Shown: piece after piece, positions 8,080-17,147 of the stretch
Numbering within the stretch: position 1 is the stretch's first letter
Layout of the letters: every line of letters begins with the position of its first letter
Assembly (NCBI RefSeq): GCF_018603905.1
Contig: NZ_JAHFZZ010000011.1
Coordinates: 248,001-312,000, forward strand
DNA length: 64,000 nt
Direction of reading: 5' to 3'
Source: Nonomuraea sp. NEAU-A123
Lineage (GTDB): Bacteria > Actinomycetota > Actinomycetes > Streptosporangiales > Streptosporangiaceae
The notes under the pieces: model-generated
What the model was told of the DNA's origin: nothing
Database searches by the model: none
What the model saw: the letters and a program-made list of their open reading frames with translations, nothing else
Made by a program: the position numbers and the translations under genes

Positions 8080-10443
8080 ATGGCAACGGTGGTAGCGGGC
8101 AACTCCCGGCGGCAGCAGATCGGCTGGCTGCCGGCCGAGGTGACGAGTTTCGTCGGACGTCGGCACGAGGTGGCCGAGGTCAAACAGCTCCTGTCCACAT
8201 CCCGTGCGGTGACCCTGCTCGGCGTGGGCGGGGTGGGCAAGACCCGGCTGGCCCTGCGCGTGGGGAACGAGGTGCGGCGGGCGTTCCGCGACGGCGTCTG
8301 GCTGGTCGAACTCGCCGCGCTGACGGATCCGGACCTGCTCGCCCAGGTCGTGGCCGAGGCCCTGGAGATTCGCGACCATACCGTCTGTTCGCCCATGCAG
8401 GTGCTCATCGGGCATCTGCGCGACAAGCAGACGCTGCTGATCCTCGACAACTGCGAGCACCTGGTCAACGAGTGCGCCGTGGTGGCCGAGACGCTCCTGC
8501 GTGCCGCCCCTGAGCTGCGGATCCTGGCGACCAGCCGACAGGCGTTGGGGATCACCGGCGAGCAGACGCTGCCCGTGCCGACGCTTCCGCTGCCGGTCTC
8601 CGACCATCCGGGGATGCCCATCGAGGCGCTCATGCAGTGCGACGCGCTGCAGCTGTTCACGGAGCGGGCCCGGGCCATCCTGCCGACGTTCGCCATCACC
8701 GAGGACAATCAGGACGCCGTGCTGCGGATCTGCCGCCGGTTGGACGGCCTGCCGCTGGCCATCGAGCTGGCGGCGGTCCGGCTGCGGGCGCTTTCGGTCG
8801 GGCAGCTACTCGACCGGCTGGACGACCGGTTCCGGCTGCTCACCGCGGGGTCGCGGGCGACGCTGCCCCGCCACCAGACGCTCCGCGCGATGATCGACTG
8901 GAGCTTCAGCCTGTGTTCGGAGCGGGAGCGGCTGCTGTGGGAGCGCGCGTCGGTGTTCGCCGGCAGCCTGGATCTGGAGGCGGCGGAGGCGGTCTGCTCC
9001 GGCGACGGCCTCAGCCGCGAGGACGTCATCGACCTGGTGATCGGCCTGGTCGACAAGTCCGTCTTCCTGCGGGAGGAGCACCGTCCCGGCGTGCGGTACC
9101 GGCTTCTGGACACGATCCGTGAGTACGGCCGCGAACGGCTCATCGCCTCGGGCCAGGAGATGGCGCTGCAACGGCGACACCGCGACTACTACCGGGCAGT
9201 GGCGGCCCGGGCGCGGGCCGAATTGTTCGGCCCGTCGCAGGTGACCTGGTTCACCCGGCTGCAGCTCGAACACGCCAACCTGCGTACCGCTCTCGAAAGC
9301 TACTACGGCGACTCGGAGGAGGTCAGGGCCGGCCTGGGCATGGCCGCCGACCTGCTCTATCACTGGATCACCAGCTACTACCTCGCCGAAGGCCGGCGTT
9401 GGCTGGGCCGGGGGCTGGTCCTGGACACCGAACCGGGCGAGGTACGCGCCAGGGCGCTGTGGGCCAACAGCTGGCTGGCCATCATCCAGGCCGACATCAC
9501 CTCCGCCACGGCCATGCTGGACGAGTGCCGGGCTCTGGGGGAGCAGTTGGGGGACGAGCTGGTCCGCGGCTATGTCGCGCTCTATTCGGGCATGACCGCC
9601 ATGTACCGCGGCGACACCGAATCGGCGATCAGCCTCTACGAAGAGGCGGTGGCGCGGCACCGCACCACCGAGGACCCGGTCGGTCTGGCCCTGGCCCTCA
9701 TCCGGCTGTCCCTCGCGCACTCGTACCTGGGCGACTCGTCGCAGGCCATCGCCCTGGGCGAAGACTGCCTGGCCGTGTGCGACGCCTACGGGGAGGGCTG
9801 GCACAAGGCGTACACGATGATGGCGCTCGGCGTGGAGGTGTGGCGGCAGGGAGACCTCCACCGCGCGACCGAACTCGAGAAGCAGAGCCTGATCTTCAAT
9901 CGCTCGCTCGACGATCCGCTGGGTGTCGGGGTCAATCTCGAGGTGCTGGCCTGGATCGCCGCGACGGAGAGGCATTACCCGCGGGCCGCCCGGCTGCTGG
10001 GGATCCTGGAGACCGTCTGGCGGTCGATCGGCGCGCCACTGTCCGGGTTCGGGCACCTGGTGCGCTATCACGACGAATGCGAGAGCCGTACGCGCCATGC
10101 TCTCGGAGACTCGGCCTTCGACGCCGCGGTCAAGCGAGGTGCCCGGCTCTCCTACGATGAGGCGCTCGGCTACGCGCTCCAGGAGGACACTCCCCCCGAC
10201 GAGAAGGCGCAGGCGGACCCGGCGCGGCTCACCCGCCGCGAGAGGGAGATCGCCGCGCTGGTCGCCCAAGGGATGACCAACAAGCAGATCGCCGCGGCAC
10301 TGGTGATCGCCCAGCGCACCGCCGAAGCGCACATCGAGCACATCCTCAACAAACTCGGTTTCAACTCACGCGCCCAGATCGCCGTGTGGGTCGGGGATCA
10401 GGCCCGAGCCGCGGATGAGGAGTCCGGGGACGCGCGCGGTTGA
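8080..10443 (+). CDS. NB-ARC ATPase regulator with C-terminal LuxR HTH
   Basis: 787 residues. An N-terminal P-loop (LLGVGGVGKTRLALRV, about residues 46-61), Walker B (TLLILDNCEHLV) and ILATSRQALGI are followed by TPR-like repeats. The C-terminal LuxR-type helix-turn-helix (LTRREREIAALVAQGMTNKQ, then RTAEAHIEHILNKLG, about residues 710-765) should bind DNA. The layout is that of large ATP-binding transcriptional activators in actinomycetes. It is divergent from a closely similar paralogue that lacks the HTH. The 226 bases between them should hold both promoters. The regulated genes are not obvious from context; a DUF574 methyltransferase follows in the same direction. Confidence 0.9.
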   Translation: MATVVAGNSRRQQIGWLPAEVTSFVGRRHEVAEVKQLLSTSRAVTLLGVGGVGKTRLALRVGNEVRRAFRDGVWLVELAALTDPDLLAQVVAEALEIRDHTVCSPMQVLIGHLRDKQTLLILDNCEHLVNECAVVAETLLRAAPELRILATSRQALGITGEQTLPVPTLPLPVSDHPGMPIEALMQCDALQLFTERARAILPTFAITEDNQDAVLRICRRLDGLPLAIELAAVRLRALSVGQLLDRLDDRFRLLTAGSRATLPRHQTLRAMIDWSFSLCSERERLLWERASVFAGSLDLEAAEAVCSGDGLSREDVIDLVIGLVDKSVFLREEHRPGVRYRLLDTIREYGRERLIASGQEMALQRRHRDYYRAVAARARAELFGPSQVTWFTRLQLEHANLRTALESYYGDSEEVRAGLGMAADLLYHWITSYYLAEGRRWLGRGLVLDTEPGEVRARALWANSWLAIIQADITSATAMLDECRALGEQLGDELVRGYVALYSGMTAMYRGDTESAISLYEEAVARHRTTEDPVGLALALIRLSLAHSYLGDSSQAIALGEDCLAVCDAYGEGWHKAYTMMALGVEVWRQGDLHRATELEKQSLIFNRSLDDPLGVGVNLEVLAWIAATERHYPRAARLLGILETVWRSIGAPLSGFGHLVRYHDECESRTRHALGDSAFDAAVKRGARLSYDEALGYALQEDTPPDEKAQADPARLTRREREIAALVAQGMTNKQIAAALVIAQRTAEAHIEHILNKLGFNSRAQIAVWVGDQARAADEESGDARG

Positions 10444-10557
10444 CCGAATCCGGTTGGTTCATCGTCCCCTGGGGCTTTTCGGGCCACCTGTCTGCGGCGT
10501 AGCTTGCTGTCGTTGGGCATAATCGAAGAGCTATTCGACCTGTGGAGGATGCAACGC

Positions 10558-11385
10558 ATGAGTGACGAGGCCCGGTGGTCCGCAGGTATCGATTCCAGCA
10601 CACCAAACCTCGCTCGCATGCACGATTACTTCATCGGGGGCAAGGACAACTTCGCCGTCGACCGAGAGGCGGCGGAGGCGGTGCTGGCCACCGCGCCGGA
10701 AGTGCGCGTCATGGCACAAGAGCACCAGGCGTTCCACGTACGCGTGATCCGGTTTCTCGTGGAGCAGGGCCTCACCCAGTTCATCAACCTGGGCTCGGGG
10801 CTCCCCAGCGACCTCAACACGCACGAACTGGTCCGATCCCGCACCCCCGACGCCCGTGTGGTCTACGTCGACAACGACCCGGTGGTGCTCGCGCACGGCA
10901 GGGCGATCCTCGCCAAGGGGCCCAGGACCGCCGTCGTCAAGGGCGGCATCATGCACCCCGCCGCACTGCTCGCCGACCCCGACCTGCGCGAGGTGATCGA
11001 CCTCGACCAGCCGGTGGCGGTGCTGCTGTTCGGCGTCCTGCAGTACATCCCCGACGGCAGCGACCCCTTCCGGCGCGTGGCCGAGCTGCGTGACGCGCTG
11101 CCGGTCGGCAGCCACATCGTCATCACGCATGTCGTCTTCGACTCCCGCCCGGAGGCCGCGGAGCCGATCGTCAGCATCTACCGGAAAATGCTGGGCCAGG
11201 CCGATGGCGGCGCCCGTACGCGCGAGACGGTGCTGCCCTTCTTCGACGGACTCGAACTGGTCGATCCCGGTCTGGTGTACGTCCGTGAGTGGCAGCCCGA
11301 CAGCCCATTCCTGTCCGAGCGGCCGGACAAGGCGTGGGTGATCGTCGGCGTCGGCCGCAAGACCGGGCCGGCGCCTCGCCCCTAG
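10558..11385 (+). CDS. SAM-dependent methyltransferase, DUF574 family
   Basis: 275 residues. It carries the family signature STPNLARMHDYFIGGKDNFA near the N-terminus, a Rossmann-type FINLGSGLPSDLNTHE glycine motif and VVYVDNDPVVLAHGRAIL. The start at 10558 is set by the ribosome binding site TGGAGG 10 bases upstream; an in-frame ATG at 10549 sits too close to it. Actinomycete genomes carry many copies of this family. They have a class I SAM-binding fold, but their substrates are unknown. A second copy lies at 21612-22415. The gene is convergent with the P450 gene and almost touches it. Confidence 0.9.
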   Translation: MSDEARWSAGIDSSTPNLARMHDYFIGGKDNFAVDREAAEAVLATAPEVRVMAQEHQAFHVRVIRFLVEQGLTQFINLGSGLPSDLNTHELVRSRTPDARVVYVDNDPVVLAHGRAILAKGPRTAVVKGGIMHPAALLADPDLREVIDLDQPVAVLLFGVLQYIPDGSDPFRRVAELRDALPVGSHIVITHVVFDSRPEAAEPIVSIYRKMLGQADGGARTRETVLPFFDGLELVDPGLVYVREWQPDSPFLSERPDKAWVIVGVGRKTGPAPRP

Positions 11386-11386
11386 C

Positions 11387-12559
11387 TCAGCGCCGGTCGA
11401 AGGTCAGGTGCAGCTCGGCAGGGCTGCCGAAGGGCACGCCGGCCTGACGCGGGATGTCGGCGCCCTCCTCAAGCCGGAAGTTCGTCGCCTGCTTGAGCAG
11501 TTCCTCGAAGGCGATCATCAGTTGAATCCGGGCGAAGTGCTGGCCGAGGCAGCGATGCACACCCGCCCCGAACGCCAGGTGCGGGTTGAGATGCCGGTCG
11601 AAGACCAGTTCGTCGGGGCGGTCGAAGCGCGCGGCATCGCGATTGCCCGAGTAGAACTGCACGACGACCCGATCTCCGGGTTTCAACGGGGTTCCGGCGA
11701 GTTCGGTGTCCTGAGTCACCGTACGGGCCATGAACGCCACGGTCGTCTCGAAGCGCAGGAACTCATCCAGCGGCCCGCGCCACCAGACCGGGGTCCGCAG
11801 GATCGGCTCGACATCCTCGCGGGTGGCCAGATGATAGGCGATGTTGACGATCGCGCCGCGCGTCGTGTCCAGGCCACCGAGCAGCAGCGTGGTGACGATC
11901 GCCACCTGTTCCCCGGCGGTCAGGGGCCGCCCGTCGATGCTCGCCCCGGCCAGGGCGCCGAGGACATTCCGGTCGGCCGCCGACCGGTCGCCGGCCTCGG
12001 CGATCGCCTCCATCGCCAGCAGGGCGACCGCTTCGAACGTCTCGGGCGTGCTCTCGATCGCGCACCGCTTGACCGCCGCCACCCCCCGGCTCATCAGCTC
12101 CACATTGTCGGTGGCGAAGACGACCCGGGCCAGTGACCCGGCGATGAAGGGCACCGAGTAGTCACGCGCCATCTCCAGGCGGCCGTCGCCGATGAAGCCC
12201 GCTATGGCGTCCCGGGCGATCTCGCGCAACTGATCCTCGTAGCGGAGCAGGGATGAGCGCGAGAAGTAGTGGTCGAGGAGCCTGCGGTACTGACGGTGCT
12301 CCGGCGGGTCGACATCCAGCGGGATCAGGCGGACCGGTACGCCGCGCAGCCCCGGCTGCGCCGAACTGAAGATCGCCGGTCGCAGGCAGACCGCGCGGAC
12401 GTCCTCGTAGCGGGTGACCAGGTAGTAGCCACCGTCGCTGTGCGTGTGCACGACCGGGCATTCCTTGCGCGCGACGGCCAGCGCCGCGAGGAGATGTTCG
12501 CGCTGGTCGTCGGCGAATAAATCGATGTTCGCCAGGATGTCCACCGCCGATGCGGTCAT
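11387..12559 (-). CDS. cytochrome P450 (bacterial class I type)
   Basis: 390 residues from the ATG at 12559, which is preceded by GGAGGAAAG. The haem-binding motif FGAGVHRCLG places the cysteine ligand near residue 337. The I-helix oxygen-binding motif reads LLLGGLDTTRGAI, and the K-helix ExxR lies in EFLRFETT. The PPEHRQYRRLLDHYFS segment is typical of actinobacterial CYPs. It should be a soluble monooxygenase needing a ferredoxin and reductase supplied elsewhere, since none is adjacent. No biosynthetic cluster surrounds it, so its substrate is unknown. Confidence 0.95.
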   Translation of the reverse strand: MTASAVDILANIDLFADDQREHLLAALAVARKECPVVHTHSDGGYYLVTRYEDVRAVCLRPAIFSSAQPGLRGVPVRLIPLDVDPPEHRQYRRLLDHYFSRSSLLRYEDQLREIARDAIAGFIGDGRLEMARDYSVPFIAGSLARVVFATDNVELMSRGVAAVKRCAIESTPETFEAVALLAMEAIAEAGDRSAADRNVLGALAGASIDGRPLTAGEQVAIVTTLLLGGLDTTRGAIVNIAYHLATREDVEPILRTPVWWRGPLDEFLRFETTVAFMARTVTQDTELAGTPLKPGDRVVVQFYSGNRDAARFDRPDELVFDRHLNPHLAFGAGVHRCLGQHFARIQLMIAFEELLKQATNFRLEEGADIPRQAGVPFGSPAELHLTFDRR

Positions 12560-12776
12560 CTTTCCTCCACAAGGCGCCAACGACCAAGCTCCGCGGCACC
12601 ACTCCGCGAGAGCTCACACCCGTCATTAGACCGCGTAGCGCCCATTTGACCAAGCGCCCGCGGACAGTACGTGAATCGACAACCATGTACGGCCCGGCGG
12701 CATTCACATGGGCTTAGGGACGCTCTGGGCGGGAAGACCGGACGCACGGGGTTGACAATCAGTCACTGGAGTCGTC

Positions 12777-14171
12777 ATGGTCACTTCGCGAGGCGTCTTC
12801 AGACGCAAACCGGTGGAACAGATCGCCACCGAACACGAGGGCGAACTGTCCAGGTCACTCGGTCTGTGGCAGCTCACCGCCATCGGCGTGGGCGGCATCA
12901 TCGGGGCGGGGATCTTCGCCCTGGCCGGCGCGGTCGCCAACCAGACCGCCGGACCGGCCGTGCTCGTGTCGTTCCTCATCGCCGGGGTCGCCAGCGCCGC
13001 CGCGGCGCTCTCGTACGCCGAGTTCGCCGGAATGATCCCGAAGGCGGGGTCCGCCTACACCTACGGGTACGCGGTCCTGGGGGAGATCGTCGGCTGGTTC
13101 ATCGGCTGGGACCTGCTGCTGGAGTACACCGCGATCGTCGCGGTGGTGGCCATCGGCATCTCCGGCTACTTCGGCTTCCTCGTTCAGGAGCTCGGGTTCC
13201 GGCTGCCCGCGTGGATGCTCGGCGCGCCCGGCACCGGCGCGGGACACGTGGTGGACCTGTTCGCGGTGCTCTTGTGCCTGCTCATCGCCTTCCTGCTGAA
13301 CCTCGGCATCCGCGCCGCGGCCAGGTTCGAGACGATCGTGGTGAGCATCAAGGTCGCCGTCGTGCTGCTGGTGATCGTGGTCGGCTTCTTCCACATCAAC
13401 ACCGCCAACTACCACCCCTTCTTCCCGTTCGGGATCGGCGGGGCGATCACCGGGGCCGCCACCGTGTTCTTCGCGGTGTTCGGCTACGACGCGATGAGCA
13501 CCGCGGCCGAGGAGTCGCGGGACGCGCGGCGGCACATGCCGAAGGCGATCATCTACTCGCTGGCCATCTCCATGGTGCTGTACGTGCTGGCCACGCTGGT
13601 GCTCACCGGCATGCAGAACTACCGTCAGATCGACCCGGAGAGCGGTTTCTCCTCGGCGTTCGCCTCGGTCGGGCTGTCCGGGCTGGCGTCCGTGATCGCG
13701 GTGGGGGCGATCGTGGGCATCCTCACGGTCATGTTCACCTTCATGCTCGGCGTCACCCGGGTCTGGTTCTCGATGAGCCGGGACGGGCTGCTGCCGCAGT
13801 GGTTCGCCAAGCTGCACCCGGTGCGGCGGGTGCCGTCGCGGGTCACCTGGATCGTGGGCGCCGCCTCGGCGGCGATCGCCGGGTTCCTGCCTATCCGGGA
13901 GGCGGCCGAGCTGACGAACATCGGGATCCTGCTGGCGTTCGTGGTCGTCTGCGTGGCGGTGATCGTGCTCCGCTATCGGCAGCCCGACCTGCCCCGCTCG
14001 TTCAGGACACCGGGAATGCCGGTGGTGCCGGCTGTCGGGGTGCTCTTCAGCCTCTGGCTGATCACTTTTCTGGACCCGGTCACGTGGCTGCGGTTCGTCG
14101 TCTGGTTCGTGCTCGGGCTGATCGTGTACTTCGCTTACGGCCGCCGGCACTCTGTGCTGGAGTCGCAATAG
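12777..14171 (+). CDS. APC-family amino acid permease
   Basis: 464 residues with about 12 transmembrane segments. The APC signature GLWQLTAIGVGGIIGAGIFA lies in TM1, followed by LSYAEFAGMIPKAGSAYTYG in TM3. The pattern is closest to the cationic amino acid transporter (CAT/YfnA) branch. VFFAVFGYDAMSTAAEES is the conserved TM6-region motif. It probably imports amino acids by proton symport or exchange. It is divergent from the P450 gene with about 215 bases between, and is followed by a hairpin terminator shared with the tRNA cluster on the other strand. Confidence 0.93.
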   Translation: MVTSRGVFRRKPVEQIATEHEGELSRSLGLWQLTAIGVGGIIGAGIFALAGAVANQTAGPAVLVSFLIAGVASAAAALSYAEFAGMIPKAGSAYTYGYAVLGEIVGWFIGWDLLLEYTAIVAVVAIGISGYFGFLVQELGFRLPAWMLGAPGTGAGHVVDLFAVLLCLLIAFLLNLGIRAAARFETIVVSIKVAVVLLVIVVGFFHINTANYHPFFPFGIGGAITGAATVFFAVFGYDAMSTAAEESRDARRHMPKAIIYSLAISMVLYVLATLVLTGMQNYRQIDPESGFSSAFASVGLSGLASVIAVGAIVGILTVMFTFMLGVTRVWFSMSRDGLLPQWFAKLHPVRRVPSRVTWIVGAASAAIAGFLPIREAAELTNIGILLAFVVVCVAVIVLRYRQPDLPRSFRTPGMPVVPAVGVLFSLWLITFLDPVTWLRFVVWFVLGLIVYFAYGRRHSVLESQ

Positions 14172-14186
14172 CTGTCCGGTATGACA

Positions 14187-14217
14187 ACAGCCCCAGGCTC
14201 AGATGAGCTGGGGCTGT
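14187..14217. terminator. hairpin terminator between the permease and the tRNA operon
   Basis: ACAGCCCCAG and CTGGGGCTGT form a 10-bp stem, with an inner CTCA/TGAG pairing. It lies just after the APC permease stop and just beyond the 3' end of the minus-strand tRNA cluster, so it probably ends both transcripts. Confidence 0.8.
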
Positions 14218-14222
14218 AGTGG

Positions 14223-14294
14223 TGGACGATACTGGGATTGAACCAGTGACCTCTTCCGTGTCAGGGAAGCGCTCTCCCGCTGAGCTAATCGTCC
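14223..14294 (-). tRNA. tRNA-Val(GAC)
   Basis: A 72-base cloverleaf with acceptor GGACGAT/ATCGTCC, anticodon stem CTTCC/GGAAG and loop CTGACAC giving anticodon GAC. The T-arm is GGTTCAATCCC-like. The terminal CCA is not encoded. It is last in a four-tRNA minus-strand cluster. Confidence 0.95.
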
Positions 14295-14316
14295 TTGTCG
14301 AGTTAGAGAAACTCCG

Positions 14317-14388
14317 AGCGGAAGACGGGATTCGAACCCGCGACCCTCACCTTGGCAAGGTGATGCTCTACCACTGAGCCACTTCCGC
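14317..14388 (-). tRNA. tRNA-Gly(GCC), copy 2
   Basis: A 72-base cloverleaf with acceptor GCGGAAG/CTTCCGC, anticodon loop TTGCCAA (GCC) and T-loop TTCGAAT. It is identical to the copy at 14531-14602. CCA is not encoded. Confidence 0.96.
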
Positions 14389-14410
14389 GTGGTGCTACAC
14401 GTCAACTTTA

Positions 14411-14430
14411 GCGGACCCGCGAGGGTCCGC
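14411..14430. other. hairpin in the tRNA spacer
   Basis: GCGGACCC-GCGA-GGGTCCGC is an 8-bp perfect stem with a tetraloop, between tRNA-Cys and the second tRNA-Gly. Without a T-run it is more likely a processing or stability element than a terminator. Confidence 0.5.
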
Positions 14431-14443
14431 TGTCCGGCGACCG

Positions 14444-14514
14444 AGGTGGAGACGGGATTTGAACCCGTGTAGACGGCTTTGCAGGCCGCTGCCTCGCCTC
14501 TCGGCCACTCCACC
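14444..14514 (-). tRNA. tRNA-Cys(GCA)
   Basis: A 71-base cloverleaf with acceptor GGTGGAG/CTCCACC, anticodon stem GGC/GCC with loop CTGCAAA (GCA), T-arm CGGGTTCAAATCCCG and discriminator U. Confidence 0.95.
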
Positions 14515-14530
14515 AGGAGATTGCACTCCG

Positions 14531-14602
14531 AGCGGAAGACGGGATTCGAACCCGCGACCCTCACCTTGGCAAGGTGATGCTCTACCACTGAGCCACTTCC
14601 GC
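14531..14602 (-). tRNA. tRNA-Gly(GCC), copy 1
   Basis: Same sequence as the copy at 14317-14388. It is first in the Gly-Cys-Gly-Val transcript, whose promoter should lie at about 14605-14690. Confidence 0.96.
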
Positions 14603-14687
14603 GTGTTTCCGGCGATGACCGGCCACGGGAAAACCATATCGCCTTCGGAGAGTGCACGTGTGCGGTGAGCGGGCGTGCGGGTGAGAT

Positions 14688-17084
14688 TCAGTGGGTCACA
14701 CGGACGTCCTTGGCCATGACGTACATGACCCGGTGGCCGAACTGGATCTGGTGGTAGCGGGCCTTGCCCTTGACCATGACGTGTCCGGCCGGGTTGAAGG
14801 AGCCCGCCGCTTGGTACGTGCCGTGCAGCGTGAGGCCGAGCGAGTAGTACTGGCCGGGCTGGATGACGTAATTGAGCGGGATCGGGGCCTGGTAGGTGAC
14901 GCCCCTGCGGCGATACGCGGGTTGTCCGGGGTAGGCGAGGCCGTACACCTTGACGTGCTTCCTGAGCGGAGTGACCAGCGGGCCTCTCGCCGGGAGGGCG
15001 GTGGGGGCGGAGGCGGGGTTGTAGAACCAGGCCTTGCTGCCCAGGTACCAGATGGCCGTCCAGTCGCCCGCCCTGCCCGCCACGGCGTATCGCTGGCCGG
15101 TCGAGGCGCGGGCGCTGTGGTCGTAGACGCTGTACGTGCTGGGCTTGCCGACGCGTTTGCCGATGTCGTCGACGAGCGGGGCGTCTTCACGGGGCTCCGT
15201 GCGCAGCCACACCGTGGAGGCGCCGTGCGGGGGACAGGACTTGCCGGACTTGCCGGATTTGGCGGTGCAGCCGGTGAATTGCGGCTGATTGGCGTCGTAG
15301 TTGGGGTGGATGATGACTGACGTGCCCTTCTTGGCTGCTTTGAGGGGGTGGCCCAGCAGGTCGAAGTAGTGTGCCCAGTCCCAGTACGGGCCCGGGTCCT
15401 CGTGCATGGACGAGACGGTTGTCGGGTTCGAGCCCGGTACGTTGTCGTGGCCGAGGATGTGTGCGCGGTCGAGTGGAATGTGGTGTTTGGCGGCCAGATA
15501 TTTCACGAGTTTGGCCGACGCGATGTACATGGCCTCGGTGTACCAGGTGCCGCCTTTGGCCAGGTAGCCCTCGTGTTCGATGCCGATGGAGCGGGCGTTG
15601 ACGTCCCAGTTGCCGGAGTGCCAGGCGATGTCCTTTGTGCGTACGTGCTGGGCGACATGTCCGTCGCTGGAGCGGATCGTGTAGTGCCAGCTCACGTACT
15701 CCGGATCGTGCACCATCGACGGGACGCCCGCGTAGGTGCCCTCGGTGTCGTGGATCACGATGTAGTCGATGCGTCTGGGGTGGTTCAGGGTGTCGTGGTT
15801 GCCGTAGCCGCCCTTGTCGGTGCGTTTGTAGGCGGCGGGCATCCACTCGCAGGCCAGCTCGGCGGGGCATTCGATGTTCGGGTTTCTGGGCGGGGTGGGG
15901 GAACTCGCGTGGCCGTCACGTGCCGCCGGCCGGTCCGCGTCGGGTTCGGGGGGCGGCAGCGGGTCTCCCTGGGAGGAGAACTGCGTCAGACTGGCGGGTC
16001 GCCCTGAGCTGGCCGTGGGCCGCGTCTCGTCGGCCGTGGATCGCCCCAGGCTGGTCGTGGGCCGTGTCTGGTCGGTCGTAGTTCGCCCTGTGCTGGCTGT
16101 GGGCCGTGTCTGGTCGGTCGTGGGTCGCGCCGAGTCGGCTGCGGGTTGCGTCTGGTCGGTCATGGGCCGCCCTGGGCCGACTGCGGGTTGCGTCTCGTCC
16201 GCCGGGGGCCGCGCCGGGTTGCTTGCGGGCTGCGTCTGGTCGGAAGCGGGCAGCGCTGGGTGGTGCGCGTCGGTTTCGGGGGAAGCTGAGGGATCTCTAT
16301 CGGTGTCGGGTGACGTTGGAGCGCTGGCCGCTACGTCGGCTGCCGAGTGGCTCGCGTCTGGGTCGAGCGGGCTGGGGTCGAGAAGGCTGGGACCGAGAGG
16401 GTGGGGGTCGAGAAGGCTGGGACCGAGAGGGTGGGGGTGGAGAGGGTTGGGGCGTGCGGGTGGGAAGAGGGCGGGGATGGCCGCCAGTCGTACCGGCTGC
16501 CCGTCGTCCGTGCGGCGGGCGGCTCCGGTGCGGATCACCGCGAACACCTCGTCGGCGAAGGCGCGAGCCGCCTGCGGGCCGGGTGCGCCCGAGTAGCGGG
16601 CGACCGCGTCGTACCAGTCGGCGGGGTTCGCGCTGGGCCGTCGCCGGTAGGAGGCGAGGACGGCGGCGCCGCCCCGGATGTTCGCGGCGGGATCGGTACG
16701 CAGTCGTGCGGGCGGCAGCCCGGTGAGCCGCTGCGCGAGCCGCAGCGGCGCCTCCACGAGATGCATCGGCCCGTAACCTCCGGCCACGCTGGGCGCCCCG
16801 GCGTTCGCGTCCCACTGGGACTCCAGGTACGACACGCCCAGCAGCACGCTCTCCGGCACCCTGAACTCCCGCGCCGCCGCCGCGAAGTCATCCTGACGCC
16901 TCAAGTCGGCCTGACGCTCCCCATCGGCCTGATGCCCTACGTCGGCCTGACGTCTCACGTCAGCCCGTTGCCCCACGTCAGCCTGAGGCCCCACGTCAGC
17001 CCGAGGCCCCCGACCGCCTTGGCTCGGCAGTCCGGGAACGGCGACGGCGGACGCGGTGAGACCGACGACGACCCACAGCAACAT
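14688..17084 (-). CDS. secreted lysozyme-like plus N-acetylmuramoyl-L-alanine amidase fusion
   Basis: 798 residues from the ATG at 17084; a GTG four codons upstream is also open. A signal peptide is followed by five or six degenerate QADVG/RADV repeats and a lysozyme/transglycosylase-like domain (FRVPESVLLGVSYLESQW, GGYGPMHLVE, ARYSGAPG; about residues 70-190). A Pro-rich linker with two sets of in-frame repeats comes next. It is followed by an amidase_2/PGRP domain (IDYIVIHDTEGTYAG, VSWHYTIRSSDG, IGIEHEGY, ILGHDNVPGS; about residues 420-575) with its zinc ligands. The C-terminus holds SH3-like segments (STVWLRTEPRED). It probably cleaves peptidoglycan outside the membrane. Having both glycan-strand and stem-peptide domains in one chain is uncommon. 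Whether the first domain is active is unclear. Confidence 0.85.
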   Translation of the reverse strand: MLLWVVVGLTASAVAVPGLPSQGGRGPRADVGPQADVGQRADVRRQADVGHQADGERQADLRRQDDFAAAAREFRVPESVLLGVSYLESQWDANAGAPSVAGGYGPMHLVEAPLRLAQRLTGLPPARLRTDPAANIRGGAAVLASYRRRPSANPADWYDAVARYSGAPGPQAARAFADEVFAVIRTGAARRTDDGQPVRLAAIPALFPPARPNPLHPHPLGPSLLDPHPLGPSLLDPSPLDPDASHSAADVAASAPTSPDTDRDPSASPETDAHHPALPASDQTQPASNPARPPADETQPAVGPGRPMTDQTQPAADSARPTTDQTRPTASTGRTTTDQTRPTTSLGRSTADETRPTASSGRPASLTQFSSQGDPLPPPEPDADRPAARDGHASSPTPPRNPNIECPAELACEWMPAAYKRTDKGGYGNHDTLNHPRRIDYIVIHDTEGTYAGVPSMVHDPEYVSWHYTIRSSDGHVAQHVRTKDIAWHSGNWDVNARSIGIEHEGYLAKGGTWYTEAMYIASAKLVKYLAAKHHIPLDRAHILGHDNVPGSNPTTVSSMHEDPGPYWDWAHYFDLLGHPLKAAKKGTSVIIHPNYDANQPQFTGCTAKSGKSGKSCPPHGASTVWLRTEPREDAPLVDDIGKRVGKPSTYSVYDHSARASTGQRYAVAGRAGDWTAIWYLGSKAWFYNPASAPTALPARGPLVTPLRKHVKVYGLAYPGQPAYRRRGVTYQAPIPLNYVIQPGQYYSLGLTLHGTYQAAGSFNPAGHVMVKGKARYHQIQFGHRVMYVMAKDVRVTH
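15993..16244 (-). repeat. six in-frame 42-bp repeats in the amidase linker
   Basis: Encodes six 14-residue units of the type TDQTQPAADSARPT. A second pair of 30-bp repeats (HPLGPSLLDP) lies at about 16377-16436. All units keep the reading frame, so they are a protein linker prone to length variation. Unit similarity is high enough for slipped-strand changes. Confidence 0.85.
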
Positions 17085-17147
17085 GGCGACCCCCACGGAA
17101 AGGCACAGCGACGCTACACACCGTAACCATTCCCTGATAGGGGTGTG

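Noticed and set aside
15993..16436. Possible CRISPR-like repeat array
   Set aside because: The repeats are contiguous, without unique spacers, keep one reading frame and encode a Pro/Thr-rich linker of the amidase.
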